Positions 1 to 9,764 of a stretch of 64,000 nucleotides of DNA are shown here, one piece after another (position 1 is the stretch's first letter; every line of letters starts with the position of its first letter). The position numbers and the translations under genes are program-made. The DNA comes from Scatosoma sp045542595 (GTDB lineage: Bacteria; Bacillota; Clostridia; Christensenellales; Borkfalkiaceae). The notes beneath the pieces were generated by a model that saw only the letters and a list, made by a program, of their open reading frames with translations, was not told where the DNA came from and did not search any database. The DNA lies in contig JAZQLI010000041.1 of the NCBI GenBank assembly GCA_045542595.1, forward strand, positions 53,143 to 117,142, in the 5' to 3' direction.

Positions 1-2141
1 TGTTCCTCATAGTATCTCTTTGCGAGGGCATAGCGAATTTCCCAAGAATCAGGCTTTACCCATACCATTCCAAGCTCGTCCAACTGTTTTTGTTGTTCTT
101 CGGAATGATTTTCTTTGCCGTTTTCTCTGCGATCTGCAAGCCAAGCACCGAGACGATAACCCGTGGGTGTCACATACGTTGTCGGGACATCTATGTTTCC
201 GTGTTCCTGATAATAGGCAAGAGTAGCTTTATATCCTCTATCCCAAGCAGACTCGGAGTGATTTTTCCAATTCATTCCGATTTCATCAAGACGTGCTATC
301 TGTTCTTCGGTAGGGGGAACACCCGTCTTTGCTTTGCCTGCTCTCAAAGCCCGTTGCCGCCTTATCCAAGTGCCTATTTTCAAGCCGTTAGGCGCACAAT
401 ACTCGGCGGGAATATTCAAATGTCCATTTTGTCGATAGAAGTCTAACGCACCCGCAAAATTTTCTTCCCATAGATAATCGGGAATGTTCCATATCATCCC
501 CATCTTGTCAAGCTCGGCAATTCGTTCCTCGGTCAAGTAAGTCTTTTGAATACCATTTTTTCTGTATGTACGGATACGTCTTATCCAAGCTGCTAAATCA
601 ATTCCGTTTGCTTTTTTATAGTCACACGGTACATTTAAGTCTCCGTGTTCATCGTAATATGCCTTTGCCAAGTCATAATATCGTTGCCAAGAAATATCAC
701 GAATACTATCCCATACCATACCGATAGCTTCAAGTTTCTTTATTCTATCTTTGCCCAGCGTACCGTAGGCTTCGCCTTTATACACGTTACGTTGAGTGAA
801 AATCCAATGTCCAAGGGAATATCCACCCTCCGTTTTGTATCTTCTCGGTACTTCGAGGTTACCGTATTCGATATAGTATTGCTTTGCAAAACCGTACATC
901 ATATCCCACGAAGCCGTTAGCGTATCGTTTAACTTATCGAAAATCCGACGGACATTCTGAACTTCATCTACAATTTTGAAATGCTCGTTGACGATTTCCT
1001 CGTCCATTCCGAGAAAACGATAGTAGTTCATAGCGATTTGCATTTCTTGCTCAATCGTGCCTATGCTATAAAGATTATCAATGTTGTTGACAATATCGAA
1101 GATTATCGGCTCTTTGTCCTTACTTGCGGATAAAGCTCGTCCGATTTGTTGTTTATAAATAATCGGGGACACGGTAGGACGGAACAGTATTACTCCATCA
1201 ATCTTCTCAACATGAACACCCTCGTTCAGCATATCAATACAGAACAAAAGTTTTAAGTGTTCGCTCTCGTCTGCTTTGAACTCCGCAAATGCTTTGCTTG
1301 TAGCGGGGTCATCGGAATAAGCTGAATATATGTGCGGGGTATTATCAACTGCACCAAACCATTCGGGAACTTTCTCGATCATATCCTTCATATGTTCCAC
1401 GTTGGCACAGAACACGATGTATTTTCCGTCTTGAGACTTGATATGCTTTTTGAAAATCAAATCCAACCCGTCTGCTTTTTCAAGAGCTCGTCGTAGTGCC
1501 TCGTAGTATTTTTCAGCCTCGTCGCGCACCGCACGATTTTTTGCACCTTTTATTCGCCTTTGGTATTTTTCCAAATCCTTTTGGTAAGAATATATAGAAA
1601 GAATATATTTAGGCGGAGCGAGAATTCCACGAACAATAGCCTCACCAAGCGTCATTTCAGAAGCTATGTTCCCTTCAAAAATTTCCTGCGCCATATCCCG
1701 TTGATTATCAAGATAACGAATAGCGGTAGCCGACAACCCTAACACTTTGACGTTAGGATATAAAGCAAACAAACGTTGTACGCCCTCTCCCCACATTTCA
1801 GCACCGCAACGGTGAAATTCGTCAAGGACGATATAGTTTGGATTTATCGAGGATAATTCTTCCTCACTCATTAACATCAACTTGGCATAAGTATAGAAAC
1901 AGATATTGTTAGGCTCTGCACCGCCTGCTTGTTTCAAGTTTTCAATTTGAGTCTTGAAAATATATTCTGACGGCGAAAGCCAACATATCTTTTCTTTGCT
2001 TTTTTCTTCGCAAAGTTTGAATCCGATAAAGGATTTACCCGTACCGGTAGGATGTATTATGGCGGCTTTGCCACACGACTCAAGCATTTCAAGAGCCGAA
2101 TTATATGCTATTTGGTTGTGAGAAAACAACTGAATACTCAT
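1..2141 (-). CDS. SF2 (DEAD/DEAH-type) helicase with C-terminal helicase-associated repeats; 3' end outside window
   Basis: This is a superfamily 2 helicase whose C-terminus lies beyond the left edge. Visible motifs are Walker A HPTGTGKS (residues ~29-36), Walker B DEFH (~106), motif III LSAT, and the second RecA-like domain with NEGVHV and QQIGRAL. From about residue 405 come tandem HA repeats of ~70 aa, each starting with an aromatic-rich W..Y/F segment and ending in GMxW; four are complete and a fifth begins at the edge. HA repeats are thought to bind nucleic acid. The start ATG follows AAGGAG by 5 nt. The promoter lies inside the adjacent inverted-repeat segment. Substrate and partners are unknown; such proteins are common in mobile islands. 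Confidence 0.88.
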   Translation of the reverse strand, partial: MSIQLFSHNQIAYNSALEMLESCGKAAIIHPTGTGKSFIGFKLCEEKSKEKICWLSPSEYIFKTQIENLKQAGGAEPNNICFYTYAKLMLMSEEELSSINPNYIVLDEFHRCGAEMWGEGVQRLFALYPNVKVLGLSATAIRYLDNQRDMAQEIFEGNIASEMTLGEAIVRGILAPPKYILSIYSYQKDLEKYQRRIKGAKNRAVRDEAEKYYEALRRALEKADGLDLIFKKHIKSQDGKYIVFCANVEHMKDMIEKVPEWFGAVDNTPHIYSAYSDDPATSKAFAEFKADESEHLKLLFCIDMLNEGVHVEKIDGVILFRPTVSPIIYKQQIGRALSASKDKEPIIFDIVNNIDNLYSIGTIEQEMQIAMNYYRFLGMDEEIVNEHFKIVDEVQNVRRIFDKLNDTLTASWDMMYGFAKQYYIEYGNLEVPRRYKTEGGYSLGHWIFTQRNVYKGEAYGTLGKDRIKKLEAIGMVWDSIRDISWQRYYDLAKAYYDEHGDLNVPCDYKKANGIDLAAWIRRIRTYRKNGIQKTYLTEERIAELDKMGMIWNIPDYLWEENFAGALDFYRQNGHLNIPAEYCAPNGLKIGTWIRRQRALRAGKAKTGVPPTEEQIARLDEIGMNWKNHSESAWDRGYKATLAYYQEHGNIDVPTTYVTPTGYRLGAWLADRRENGKENHSEEQQKQLDELGMVWVKPDSWEIRYALAKRYYEE

Positions 2142-2160
2142 AACGACTCCTTCCTTCTCA

Positions 2161-2187
2161 TTTCAACAATAAAGTTTTTACCTTTAT
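2161..2187 (+). repeat. Left 27-bp inverted repeat of an invertible segment
   Basis: This sequence is the exact reverse complement of 3648-3674 (27 of 27 bases). Its centre has the arms-and-spacer form of a tyrosine recombinase crossover site: ATAAAG, a 7-bp spacer TTTTTAC, then CTTTAT. It lies between the helicase ribosome binding site and the helicase promoter. Confidence 0.9.
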
Positions 2188-2250
2188 CGTGTCTTGTTCA
2201 TCAATGGTTATTAGCTATTTCTTCCTTATTTTATAGTCGTAGTTTATAAT

Positions 2251-2279
2251 ATTATATCATATTATGTAGAAAATTACAA
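2251..2279 (-). promoter_or_regulatory. Promoter of the HA-repeat helicase, inside the invertible segment
   Basis: Read leftwards, TTGTAA (2274-2279) and TATAAT (2251-2256) are separated by 17 bp. Transcription would cross the left inverted repeat and enter the helicase gene. Inversion would turn this promoter away from the helicase and into the terminator at 3681-3715. Confidence 0.75.
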
Positions 2280-2443
2280 GTCTTTTTTGCATTTCGGCAA
2301 TAACAAAAAGACAAATTTAGTTTACAAAACTATTATTTTATAGCATAGTAATCAAATTTTGGCTAAAACGCACCAATTATTGTAATTTTCAACAGTCAAA
2401 AAAATCGTCAAAAAAGAAATTAAAAACAAAGGAGATTAATAAA

Positions 2444-3601
2444 ATGTCAAAACGAGGCGAAAATATCACAAAACGGAAAGACGGTAGGTGGGAAGCGCGA
2501 GTCTTAAAAGGCTACAATCAGGACGGACGAGCCATATACAAATCTTTGTATGCTCCCTCATATTCCGAGGTCAAAGCGAAGAAGATTGAGTATATGGCTC
2601 TTTTCAATCTTGAAGAAATCAAGAAAAATAGTGATAGCGGTGTTTTTGATACCGTTTTATCATTATTCTTGCAATACAAAAAGTATCAGGTAAAAGAATC
2701 AACGTTCGCGTGCTATACAAACATCATTGATAAACACATACGCCCTACGCTTGGGATTATGAAAACTCGGAAAATTGATAGTGTTGTCATTGAGAGTTTT
2801 ATTGATGAAAAGCTCAATAGCGGTAGAATAGATAATTCGGGCGGTTTATCAAGAAAAACCGTAAAAGATATTCTGACGGTGCTTTCTCTCGTATTAAAAT
2901 ATGCAAATAAAATTGGTCTTATGAATATCAGTCAAATACATTACTCTTTGCCAAAAATAGAGAAAGAGGAAATAGAGATATTTTCCACCGATGAAGAAAC
3001 CGTTATAACAAATTTTGCGGTATCAAGCAACGATTATCAAAAGTTCGGTGTATGTCTTGCACTCTACACGGGGTTGAGAATTGGAGAGCTTTGTGCGCTA
3101 CAATGGGAAAATATAGACCTTGACAACTCTTTAATTTTTGTAAAAAGTACGCTTATGCGAATCACCAATACAGATAAAAAAAGCAAACAAAAAACGAAAA
3201 TAATTATTGATACTCCCAAGACCCTTGCGGGAAAAAGAGCTATTCCCATTCCGTCATTTTTACTCCCAAAACTGTTTGAATTATATGGAGAAAACAAAAG
3301 CAACCTAGATTTCTTTTTGACGGGTACAACCAAATATATTGAGCCAAGTAATTACTATGTAAAATATCAAAAATGGCTACAAGAAATGAATTTATCGGAA
3401 CACTCTTTTCACGCATTGAGACATACGTTTGCGACACGTTGCGTTGAAAGCGGCTTCGATGTTAAAACTTTATCCGAGGTTTTAGGTCACGCCGATGTGA
3501 ATATCACATTAAATCGTTACGTTCATTCTTCTCTCGAGCTCAAACGTGTTAATATGGAAAAACTATCAATGTTTTATCCGCAGTCAATTTCAATGTCATA
3601 A
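2444..3601 (+). CDS. Tyrosine recombinase, probable invertase of the flanking repeats
   Basis: The 385-aa protein is built like phage and Tn916-type integrases. An N-terminal AP2-like arm-binding region (residues 1-50) is followed by a SAM-like core-binding domain (~70-175) and a catalytic domain. The catalytic Arg is in TGLRIGELC, the HxxR box in HALRHTF, the third box in LGHADVN, and the Tyr nucleophile follows in NRYVH. The start has AAAGGAG 9 nt upstream. No tRNA, relaxase or excisionase adjoins it, and it sits inside perfect inverted repeats, so I infer that it inverts this segment. Integration of an element cut off by the window edge is the alternative. Confidence 0.9.
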   Translation: MSKRGENITKRKDGRWEARVLKGYNQDGRAIYKSLYAPSYSEVKAKKIEYMALFNLEEIKKNSDSGVFDTVLSLFLQYKKYQVKESTFACYTNIIDKHIRPTLGIMKTRKIDSVVIESFIDEKLNSGRIDNSGGLSRKTVKDILTVLSLVLKYANKIGLMNISQIHYSLPKIEKEEIEIFSTDEETVITNFAVSSNDYQKFGVCLALYTGLRIGELCALQWENIDLDNSLIFVKSTLMRITNTDKKSKQKTKIIIDTPKTLAGKRAIPIPSFLLPKLFELYGENKSNLDFFLTGTTKYIEPSNYYVKYQKWLQEMNLSEHSFHALRHTFATRCVESGFDVKTLSEVLGHADVNITLNRYVHSSLELKRVNMEKLSMFYPQSISMS

Positions 3602-3610
3602 TCAACGAGG

Positions 3611-3647
3611 AACGCCTTGATTTATAAGGCGTTTCTTTTCTTTTTTA
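3611..3647 (+). terminator. Terminator of the recombinase gene
   Basis: Stem AACGCCTT (3611-3618) pairs with AAGGCGTT (3626-3633), followed by a T-rich tail. It lies just inside the right inverted repeat. After inversion it would stand between the recombinase and the helicase. Confidence 0.75.
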
Positions 3648-3674
3648 ATAAAGGTAAAAACTTTATTGTTGAAA
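3648..3674 (-). repeat. Right 27-bp inverted repeat of the invertible segment
   Basis: Exact reverse complement of 2161-2187. Similarity stops abruptly on both sides of the 27 bp, as expected for a recombination site and not for a longer duplication. Confidence 0.9.
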
Positions 3675-3680
3675 ACGCAA

Positions 3681-3718
3681 AAAAAGGCGGAACTTATATC
3701 AAGTTCCGCCTTTTTTTA
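3681..3718 (+). terminator. Strong intrinsic terminator outside the right inverted repeat
   Basis: A 15-bp perfect stem (3681-3695 with 3701-3715) with a 5-nt loop and A/T runs on both sides could act in either direction. It lies where the switch promoter would fire in the opposite orientation. From here to 4175 I see only AT-rich sequence with no convincing gene. Confidence 0.85.
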
Positions 3719-4175
3719 TTCAATTATCGTCATCTATTTATCTAAGTGCTATTTTCTTGTTTATTATATCAAATCATTGAAAATTCGTCAAGAGATTGAC
3801 TTTCCCTTTAATTCGACAAGTGAATAGTCCCATTTTGCCCCCTAAAATTGAACTGATTTTCATTGTAAATAGCAAAAAAATAGTTTTCCTTGACTTTAAG
3901 GGCGAGTTTTGTTATACAAAACTCCATTCAATTTTCATACCTAAAAACGAATCCCCACCTATCAAACTATATCTATCTTCTTCCTTCACTTGATTTGGTG
4001 TTTTCCTTTCAAATGTTGATGTGGTCAATGCCCATTATAATACCTAATGTATTCATCAATTGTATTGATTAACCCACCAAAAAACTCTAACTCGCGTGAA
4101 TTCAAATCATCCTGTTTCATATTTAAAAAGGCCTTTTTATTACATTGCATTAAATTTTCGACAAACCATAGTTCT

Positions 4176-4214
4176 TAAAATAGAACCCTCCATTAACGAC
4201 AGGTTCTATTTTTA
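4176..4214 (-). terminator. Terminator of the pPIWI-RE operon
   Basis: AAATAGAACC (4178-4187) pairs with GGTTCTATTT (4202-4211), with T-rich flanks on both strands. It lies just downstream of the pPIWI-RE stop codon. Confidence 0.7.
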
Positions 4215-4225
4215 TTAGATATCTT

Positions 4226-6697
4226 TTATAGTTTCAAAAGATAATCTTCAGCCAAAGTTTTTCCTAAATGCAGGGGCAAGGGCAAAATTGTTTTTTGATT
4301 GTATTGGATAGATACTGCACATAAATTGAACACATATTTAACCCATTCATCAGATTTATCATTTTCCTGTAACTGTACTGGATAAATCTCTATCATATCT
4401 TTCTCTGCATAATCATTTGTAGGATGGTCTATTCTAGAATCCCATAAACTTGCATTGTATATTAGATTGTTGGGTTTACTTGCAATCGCCCAATAGGTTT
4501 CATTATATTTGAATACCCCTGAACAAGAAGCATAAGCATTTTCTTTCTTACTATCCACACTTTTACAAGTATAATAGTCAGGAACCTCTGCATTATTCCG
4601 TATCCGCAAGATTCTTATGCCAGTCCCCAGTAAAGACATTTCATAAGGATTTTTATCCCCTACATCTATAAATTTAGGACAATATTTTACGTCAGCCGTA
4701 TAATCACCTATTACTTTGTCGGTTATCCCTCGCCATAAAGGACGCGTATTCCCATCAGAATTAACCATTAAAACGACGGAATCTTGTTCATATTTGTTCT
4801 TTAATTCAATCATTTTTTGTTTTGCGGGGGAAAAACTCGCTTGCTTACACAATTCTTCTAAATTCTTATTCCAATATAACTTTGCCATTTCAAGACAAGC
4901 TTTTCTATAGCTAATGGAAGTTCCACGAAACGCAGAACACTGTACTCGAGTTTTTCCGTTGATTAAATCTACAGAAATAAATACAGGTAAAAATCTCCCC
5001 TTATTTACTTGACCTTGAACTTGAGTGCAAACATGCATACCGATCCATTCCACTTGCGAAAATGTTTGTTTTCTGTACTTATCAACATCAATTAAAAATG
5101 CTAGACCTAATTGTCGATATAAATCATATACTGCATGGTCTATTTTTTGCCTAAGATTTTCCCCTTCGCGAATGGGATTGATAAACTGTACAACTCGTCC
5201 AGTTAACGCAAATGCATTACGTACAATTCCTTTAGGATCTTGCCCCGATTCATACATTTCAGCACTAGGAATCAAACAGATACAGCCTACCACCTCTTCC
5301 GTCTTCCCCAAATGCCTAATAACTTCTTCACGCCTATTAATTTTCGCTTGCAAACTCGCATCTGTCAGTGTAAGACACATATCCCCGACATTCTTAAATT
5401 CAATTTCAATATGCAACTTAGAGTCAGCAGTGTTCTCCCCAAAATCTTCTATAATTTTTTCTTTTACTGTAGATAATAACGCTTGGGCTTTTTCTCCTTG
5501 CGTACCGTATAACTCAAATCTAATATACTTGGTTTCGCAACATAATGCCGCCCATTCTCGAAAAGATTCTCTAGACGGATAATTCCTAGGACTCTCATAA
5601 CAAGGAATTGGAGTTTTACTTGTCACTCTCTCTCCACGCGACGCTTTTTCGAAGTTTTCTTCAATCAGATCAAAAACCTGTTCATAGATTGCTACTTTAT
5701 CCCCTACGGGAACACCTGTGCCAATTTTCGAATCAACAAATCCTTTCATTCTGTTATTATAGGACAGCAAAAAGTCCTCTGTTCCATCTTCAACTATATT
5801 CATTAAATCATTGCTTGAAGGCAATTGGGTAAACTCGTATAAATTGTAACACTTTAAATCCATTTCCCTCCAATCCACTAATTTGGAATTATAGTTATAT
5901 TCAAGAGAAATGGGATAATACCTATCAACTGCAGTTTTAACATAAACCATAATATTTTCTCTAGCAAAAATAGAACTTTCTTTATTCCATCTAGAATAAA
6001 CCCACCTATGAATACTCAAATCACACAGCAATAAGGCTTGCTTATACGGGGGAAATGTTTGCACTGAAAATTGTATCGCATATGAATATGCATGCCCAAA
6101 CTTCTCATCTCGAAGTGGTTGGCTAATCAATTCATTTTTTCCGACATAGGATAAATGTAAACGAGTCCCATTTACAAGTATATTTCGCCCTTTTAACTGG
6201 TTAATAACTATTAACGGTAGCGCTTTATATGCTTCAGGATTCACAGTTCCATCTTGATTGGATAAAAGTTTTTCTTCTTCACTTTTTAACACAAGCAAAT
6301 CCGAAACCTGCATTTCAGAACATAATGATTTAGCCGCTGCTTTAATAGCTGGCACAACTTTAGAGTCGGCATAAATAGCCAATACCCAAAACTTAATCAT
6401 TTCCAACAATCTTTTTATTTGCTTATCTGTAAATTCTAAACAAGCAGAAAGCCATAAGCTATCGTCGGATTGTTCAAATATAGGTTTTATATCCACAATA
6501 TTATCCATCCAGGAATCCACCATCTTTTGAAGTGACGTTGTTGGCAAGGATTGTCCCAATTTGTAGCTAAACTTCCTCTTTTTTTCAAGCTCAAAAAGAC
6601 GTTCTTTCCACATTTTCGGAAAGCCGATATAGTATATTTTTTGTTTTAAATTGGGCTTAATCGTATAAGCCATAGGAAAAATATTCTGATTAGCCAT
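4226..6697 (-). CDS. pPIWI-RE family protein (prokaryotic PIWI with RNase H-like fold)
   Basis: The 823-aa protein is the last gene of a three-gene operon. The C-terminal half resembles the pPIWI-RE RNase H fold: a first core strand in RFLPVFISVDLINGKTRVQC and a signature RILRIRNNAEVPDY around residue 700, carrying the Arg and Glu for which the family is named. The N-terminal half would hold the X and MID-like regions. The family is predicted to act in nucleic-acid-guided conflict with invading DNA; its activity is not established by this sequence. The start ATG at 6697 follows GGAGGG and overlaps the upstream stop by 8 nt, which implies translational coupling. The operon context supports the call more strongly than any single motif. 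Confidence 0.8.
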   Translation of the reverse strand: MANQNIFPMAYTIKPNLKQKIYYIGFPKMWKERLFELEKKRKFSYKLGQSLPTTSLQKMVDSWMDNIVDIKPIFEQSDDSLWLSACLEFTDKQIKRLLEMIKFWVLAIYADSKVVPAIKAAAKSLCSEMQVSDLLVLKSEEEKLLSNQDGTVNPEAYKALPLIVINQLKGRNILVNGTRLHLSYVGKNELISQPLRDEKFGHAYSYAIQFSVQTFPPYKQALLLCDLSIHRWVYSRWNKESSIFARENIMVYVKTAVDRYYPISLEYNYNSKLVDWREMDLKCYNLYEFTQLPSSNDLMNIVEDGTEDFLLSYNNRMKGFVDSKIGTGVPVGDKVAIYEQVFDLIEENFEKASRGERVTSKTPIPCYESPRNYPSRESFREWAALCCETKYIRFELYGTQGEKAQALLSTVKEKIIEDFGENTADSKLHIEIEFKNVGDMCLTLTDASLQAKINRREEVIRHLGKTEEVVGCICLIPSAEMYESGQDPKGIVRNAFALTGRVVQFINPIREGENLRQKIDHAVYDLYRQLGLAFLIDVDKYRKQTFSQVEWIGMHVCTQVQGQVNKGRFLPVFISVDLINGKTRVQCSAFRGTSISYRKACLEMAKLYWNKNLEELCKQASFSPAKQKMIELKNKYEQDSVVLMVNSDGNTRPLWRGITDKVIGDYTADVKYCPKFIDVGDKNPYEMSLLGTGIRILRIRNNAEVPDYYTCKSVDSKKENAYASCSGVFKYNETYWAIASKPNNLIYNASLWDSRIDHPTNDYAEKDMIEIYPVQLQENDKSDEWVKYVFNLCAVSIQYNQKTILPLPLHLGKTLAEDYLLKL

Positions 6698-9600
6698 GTT
6701 GGATCCCTCCTTTGTATGCCTTATAAAATGGCTCGTATAATGTTTTTGCAATGGCAGCACAATCTTCTCTACTCATTAAGTTATCTAAATATTTACCTAA
6801 CGAATTTAAGCAATCAAAGCTGCTTGGCTTTGATTCCACACCTCGGAATGCACCATCCATAAAATACACGTGCGGTGCAGGTTTACTCACATCCGTTACG
6901 CGCGCAAGACGACCAAAAATTTGAAGAATTAAAATAAATAATGTTGAAACGATATCCTTCTGGTCCGCTTCTTCTAAATCACTCAACCCATAATTTGCTT
7001 TACCTGTTACAATTGACCAACGCTTAGTCGCTTCTTGGCGAACACGTAAATTATAATCCCAAACCGATTCATCACTACGTCTAGGGAAATGCGCTTCAAT
7101 ATATCCATTCAATTTACTGCCCTTATCTTGAATATCATCAGGCACCGACATTGGACGCACCATAAAAAAGACAACACCTAGCGCAGAATGTCCAGTCTCA
7201 TCAACAATATTATGTCCACGTTCAATTGCCAATGCAGGCGCAATTAATATATCGTACACACTATCAGCAAAACGAGAAACCTCACCCCTTTTAATTGTCG
7301 CACTCTCTATCTCATCCGCTTTTGCATCAGAAATCATACAGCAAACCTTGGCTTTACAATATTGCCTTTCTAAAGATTCCTGTAAAACCGAGCATATCAT
7401 TTTTGCTTGTGAATAGCTATTAACAATTAATAAAATTTTACCTGCATTTCTGTTGTATTCTTGAATGATGAGATCTGTCGATTTTTCAACAACCGTTTTT
7501 AACATTTTGAACTTATCTTCATCTCTCGCACCTGAAACACGCTCAAGGAAACCCGATTCATAGAACCTCGTTTTTTCCAAAAAATCTCGTTTTTCCGCAT
7601 CTGCTTCTAGGATATAATTAACTGGACGATTGATATGATATTCATAAGAACCTTCAGCCCAACTAGAACCTGACAACATAATTACATGTGGACCAATAGG
7701 ACGCCCTTGCTCATCCAATTTTAAATAAGGCAAATCCTTCATTAAGCTACGTCCAAATGCGAATTGCCTAAATAATATGATATCGCCATCAGAAGTTCTT
7801 TTCAAACCAAAAAGATTTCCGCATACAGCCGAAGGCAAAATACGTTGTTGTTCCTTAAACCTTGATTGAAGAAAGCTGAACAACTCATTTTGTCCATAAG
7901 ATGTTTCGTGACTCGACGCATAAGCGTCATTTAATTCACGAATAAATTTATCAAAATAAATGAGACATAAAATCAACTTGATTCTTGCGTCTTGGATAGC
8001 AATAATTTTTTTGCTTTGCTTTCTTTCTCGCATATCCGTTTCTGCATTTACCCAATCCTTATAAGAAGCATCAAACAAAGCAAAATCCGTGCATACACAC
8101 GACGATTCCAAAGCCTTAAACAAGAAACTCTCTTCAATTGCGTCAGTCTTCATTAGATTGTGAATTTTTTCGTAAATCTCCTGAGGCAAGCTATAAGTCT
8201 CATCTTGTTGCATATCTTGTAGCAACGTTAAAGCAGAAAAACTTTCACCCTCTTTTAATCGATTCCATTTACCCAAGTCTGTTTTTAATGCCGCAGAAAT
8301 ACAACTCATAACAATCGCCGAGCGCAACTGTAAGTGCGCATATCTTGTTTGCGCTGGATGATTTTCCCTTTCTTTTTCGCTACTTTTCATATGGCGAGCA
8401 CAATTATCGGCAGACTCTTTGATATAGTCGTTAAAACTTGTTTCAGGCATAAATAATTGGTCTAACGTTTTTTGAGATCTATCACTTTCATCAAAAATGA
8501 CAATATCAAACTGTTCCAAAACAACATTCAAGAAAAGTTCTCTATTCTTCCCTACTTTTGTCATTGCATATCCCGCAACAGTTGTTAAAACAATATTCTT
8601 TTCATAGCATTCCCGCATCATCCTAGCCCCAGGGCAAAGATCAAAATAAGGACAAATATACGATTTTTGAGCTTTACTTAATGAATAGCAAGGTTCTGCT
8701 CCATAAGTTAAACTGGCATCTTCACTATTATTCATACCGTCAATTAAACATACCGTTGTTAAATATTTGGATATCTTTTCAGGCAAACAAGTTTTTTCAG
8801 GATTCGCCAGTTGATTGATATATTTTAACCTTTCTTTCCTTCCCACAAGCGGCGCACAATTAACCCCTAATGAATCCAAATATTCCCATAAATGCATTAC
8901 TTCCGAAACTGTATCCAAAACAATAACCATCTTTTTATTGTTTTTGTTAGCCCAAAAAGCCAGTACTTTAATAAGCGTAGATTTACCTGCGCCTACCATA
9001 CCCACAATATTTTGAACTTGGTTTATCGTTAAGCAATCTGCAGGGAGAACTTCTTTACCATTTACCTTTTTGATGATGTTACTTTTCAAAATTTCAAAGC
9101 AATAATCTTTAGAATTAATTGCTTTCATTTCTTTCGCACAATCAAGCAATTCTTCTAATTCAATGCAAATGCTTTCCCTTTGCGGTTCACATATCGGAAC
9201 ATTCTCATCCGTCTCAAAATTATCTTGCGATACACTTATATCAACCGTTATCTTGCCATCTGTGCCATCGTCATTTTTTGGCGTAGCATAATAAACATAA
9301 CGTCCTTCATCTGCGATTGGTAAATCGTCTTTCTTATCTCCCCATTCAGTCCAAAATCTTTCCCATTCAGCCAAGCGATTATTGTAACTATACGGATAAT
9401 CCTCTTCCTTTTTACGCACTACCACTTTATTATCTAAAACAACAAAGTTAAATGCTCTAGCTTTATCATAATCCGAAGCTTTATACTTTTTTAATTGATC
9501 CAACCAAAATTCTCTAGCTCTAAAATAACCCAGTGAACGACGGGCGTACTGTAATTGTCGATCATTATTTGTCGCGCTCACCATTCCTATGGTTTGGTAT

Positions 9601-9764
9601 TGTGCAAATAAAATATATGCCTTTTCAACATCAGCATTTTCATCTTGTTGCAACAACAAATGTAATACAGCTTCAATAGAAGCGAATTCTTTCAAAGTTA
9701 AATTACCCTCTTTAGGAAAATAAGGACTCAAATTTTTATACCATTCTATCTTTTCACTTTTCAT
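6690..9764 (-). CDS. DinG/XPD-like helicase of the pPIWI-RE module
   Basis: This is a 1024-aa superfamily 2 helicase. Walker A is GMVGAGKST (~255-263) and Walker B DESD (~423). Between them, spaced cysteines (PCYSL, YICPYFDLCPG) resemble the Fe-S cluster domain of DinG and XPD. The C-terminal motor has ERGHNIVDETG and QIFGRLARV, motif VI-like. The N-terminal ~240 residues are not recognised and may bind the PIWI or nuclease partner. The ATG at 9764 overlaps the TGA of the nuclease gene (ATGA). It would unwind DNA or an RNA-DNA hybrid for the PIWI-RE protein; this role is inferred from the family. Confidence 0.85.
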   Translation of the reverse strand: MKSEKIEWYKNLSPYFPKEGNLTLKEFASIEAVLHLLLQQDENADVEKAYILFAQYQTIGMVSATNNDRQLQYARRSLGYFRAREFWLDQLKKYKASDYDKARAFNFVVLDNKVVVRKKEEDYPYSYNNRLAEWERFWTEWGDKKDDLPIADEGRYVYYATPKNDDGTDGKITVDISVSQDNFETDENVPICEPQRESICIELEELLDCAKEMKAINSKDYCFEILKSNIIKKVNGKEVLPADCLTINQVQNIVGMVGAGKSTLIKVLAFWANKNNKKMVIVLDTVSEVMHLWEYLDSLGVNCAPLVGRKERLKYINQLANPEKTCLPEKISKYLTTVCLIDGMNNSEDASLTYGAEPCYSLSKAQKSYICPYFDLCPGARMMRECYEKNIVLTTVAGYAMTKVGKNRELFLNVVLEQFDIVIFDESDRSQKTLDQLFMPETSFNDYIKESADNCARHMKSSEKERENHPAQTRYAHLQLRSAIVMSCISAALKTDLGKWNRLKEGESFSALTLLQDMQQDETYSLPQEIYEKIHNLMKTDAIEESFLFKALESSCVCTDFALFDASYKDWVNAETDMRERKQSKKIIAIQDARIKLILCLIYFDKFIRELNDAYASSHETSYGQNELFSFLQSRFKEQQRILPSAVCGNLFGLKRTSDGDIILFRQFAFGRSLMKDLPYLKLDEQGRPIGPHVIMLSGSSWAEGSYEYHINRPVNYILEADAEKRDFLEKTRFYESGFLERVSGARDEDKFKMLKTVVEKSTDLIIQEYNRNAGKILLIVNSYSQAKMICSVLQESLERQYCKAKVCCMISDAKADEIESATIKRGEVSRFADSVYDILIAPALAIERGHNIVDETGHSALGVVFFMVRPMSVPDDIQDKGSKLNGYIEAHFPRRSDESVWDYNLRVRQEATKRWSIVTGKANYGLSDLEEADQKDIVSTLFILILQIFGRLARVTDVSKPAPHVYFMDGAFRGVESKPSSFDCLNSLGKYLDNLMSREDCAAIAKTLYEPFYKAYKGGIQHG

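Larger units (their letters stand above)
2161..3674. other. Candidate invertible DNA segment (promoter plus its own recombinase)
   Basis: A 1.5-kb segment is bounded by perfect 27-bp inverted repeats. It contains an outward-facing promoter next to the left repeat, a tyrosine recombinase gene, and a terminator next to the right repeat. The arrangement matches known phase-variable promoter switches: the coding region and ribosome binding site are outside, and the promoter and the enzyme that could flip it are inside. The stretch 2280-2443 upstream of the recombinase is AT-rich and holds no gene that I can see. Confidence 0.75.

Noticed and set aside
3796..4072. Small plus-strand frames downstream of the invertible segment
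   Set aside because: Low-complexity AT-rich translations without ribosome binding site; they would be reached only in the inverted orientation and lie behind a strong terminator.
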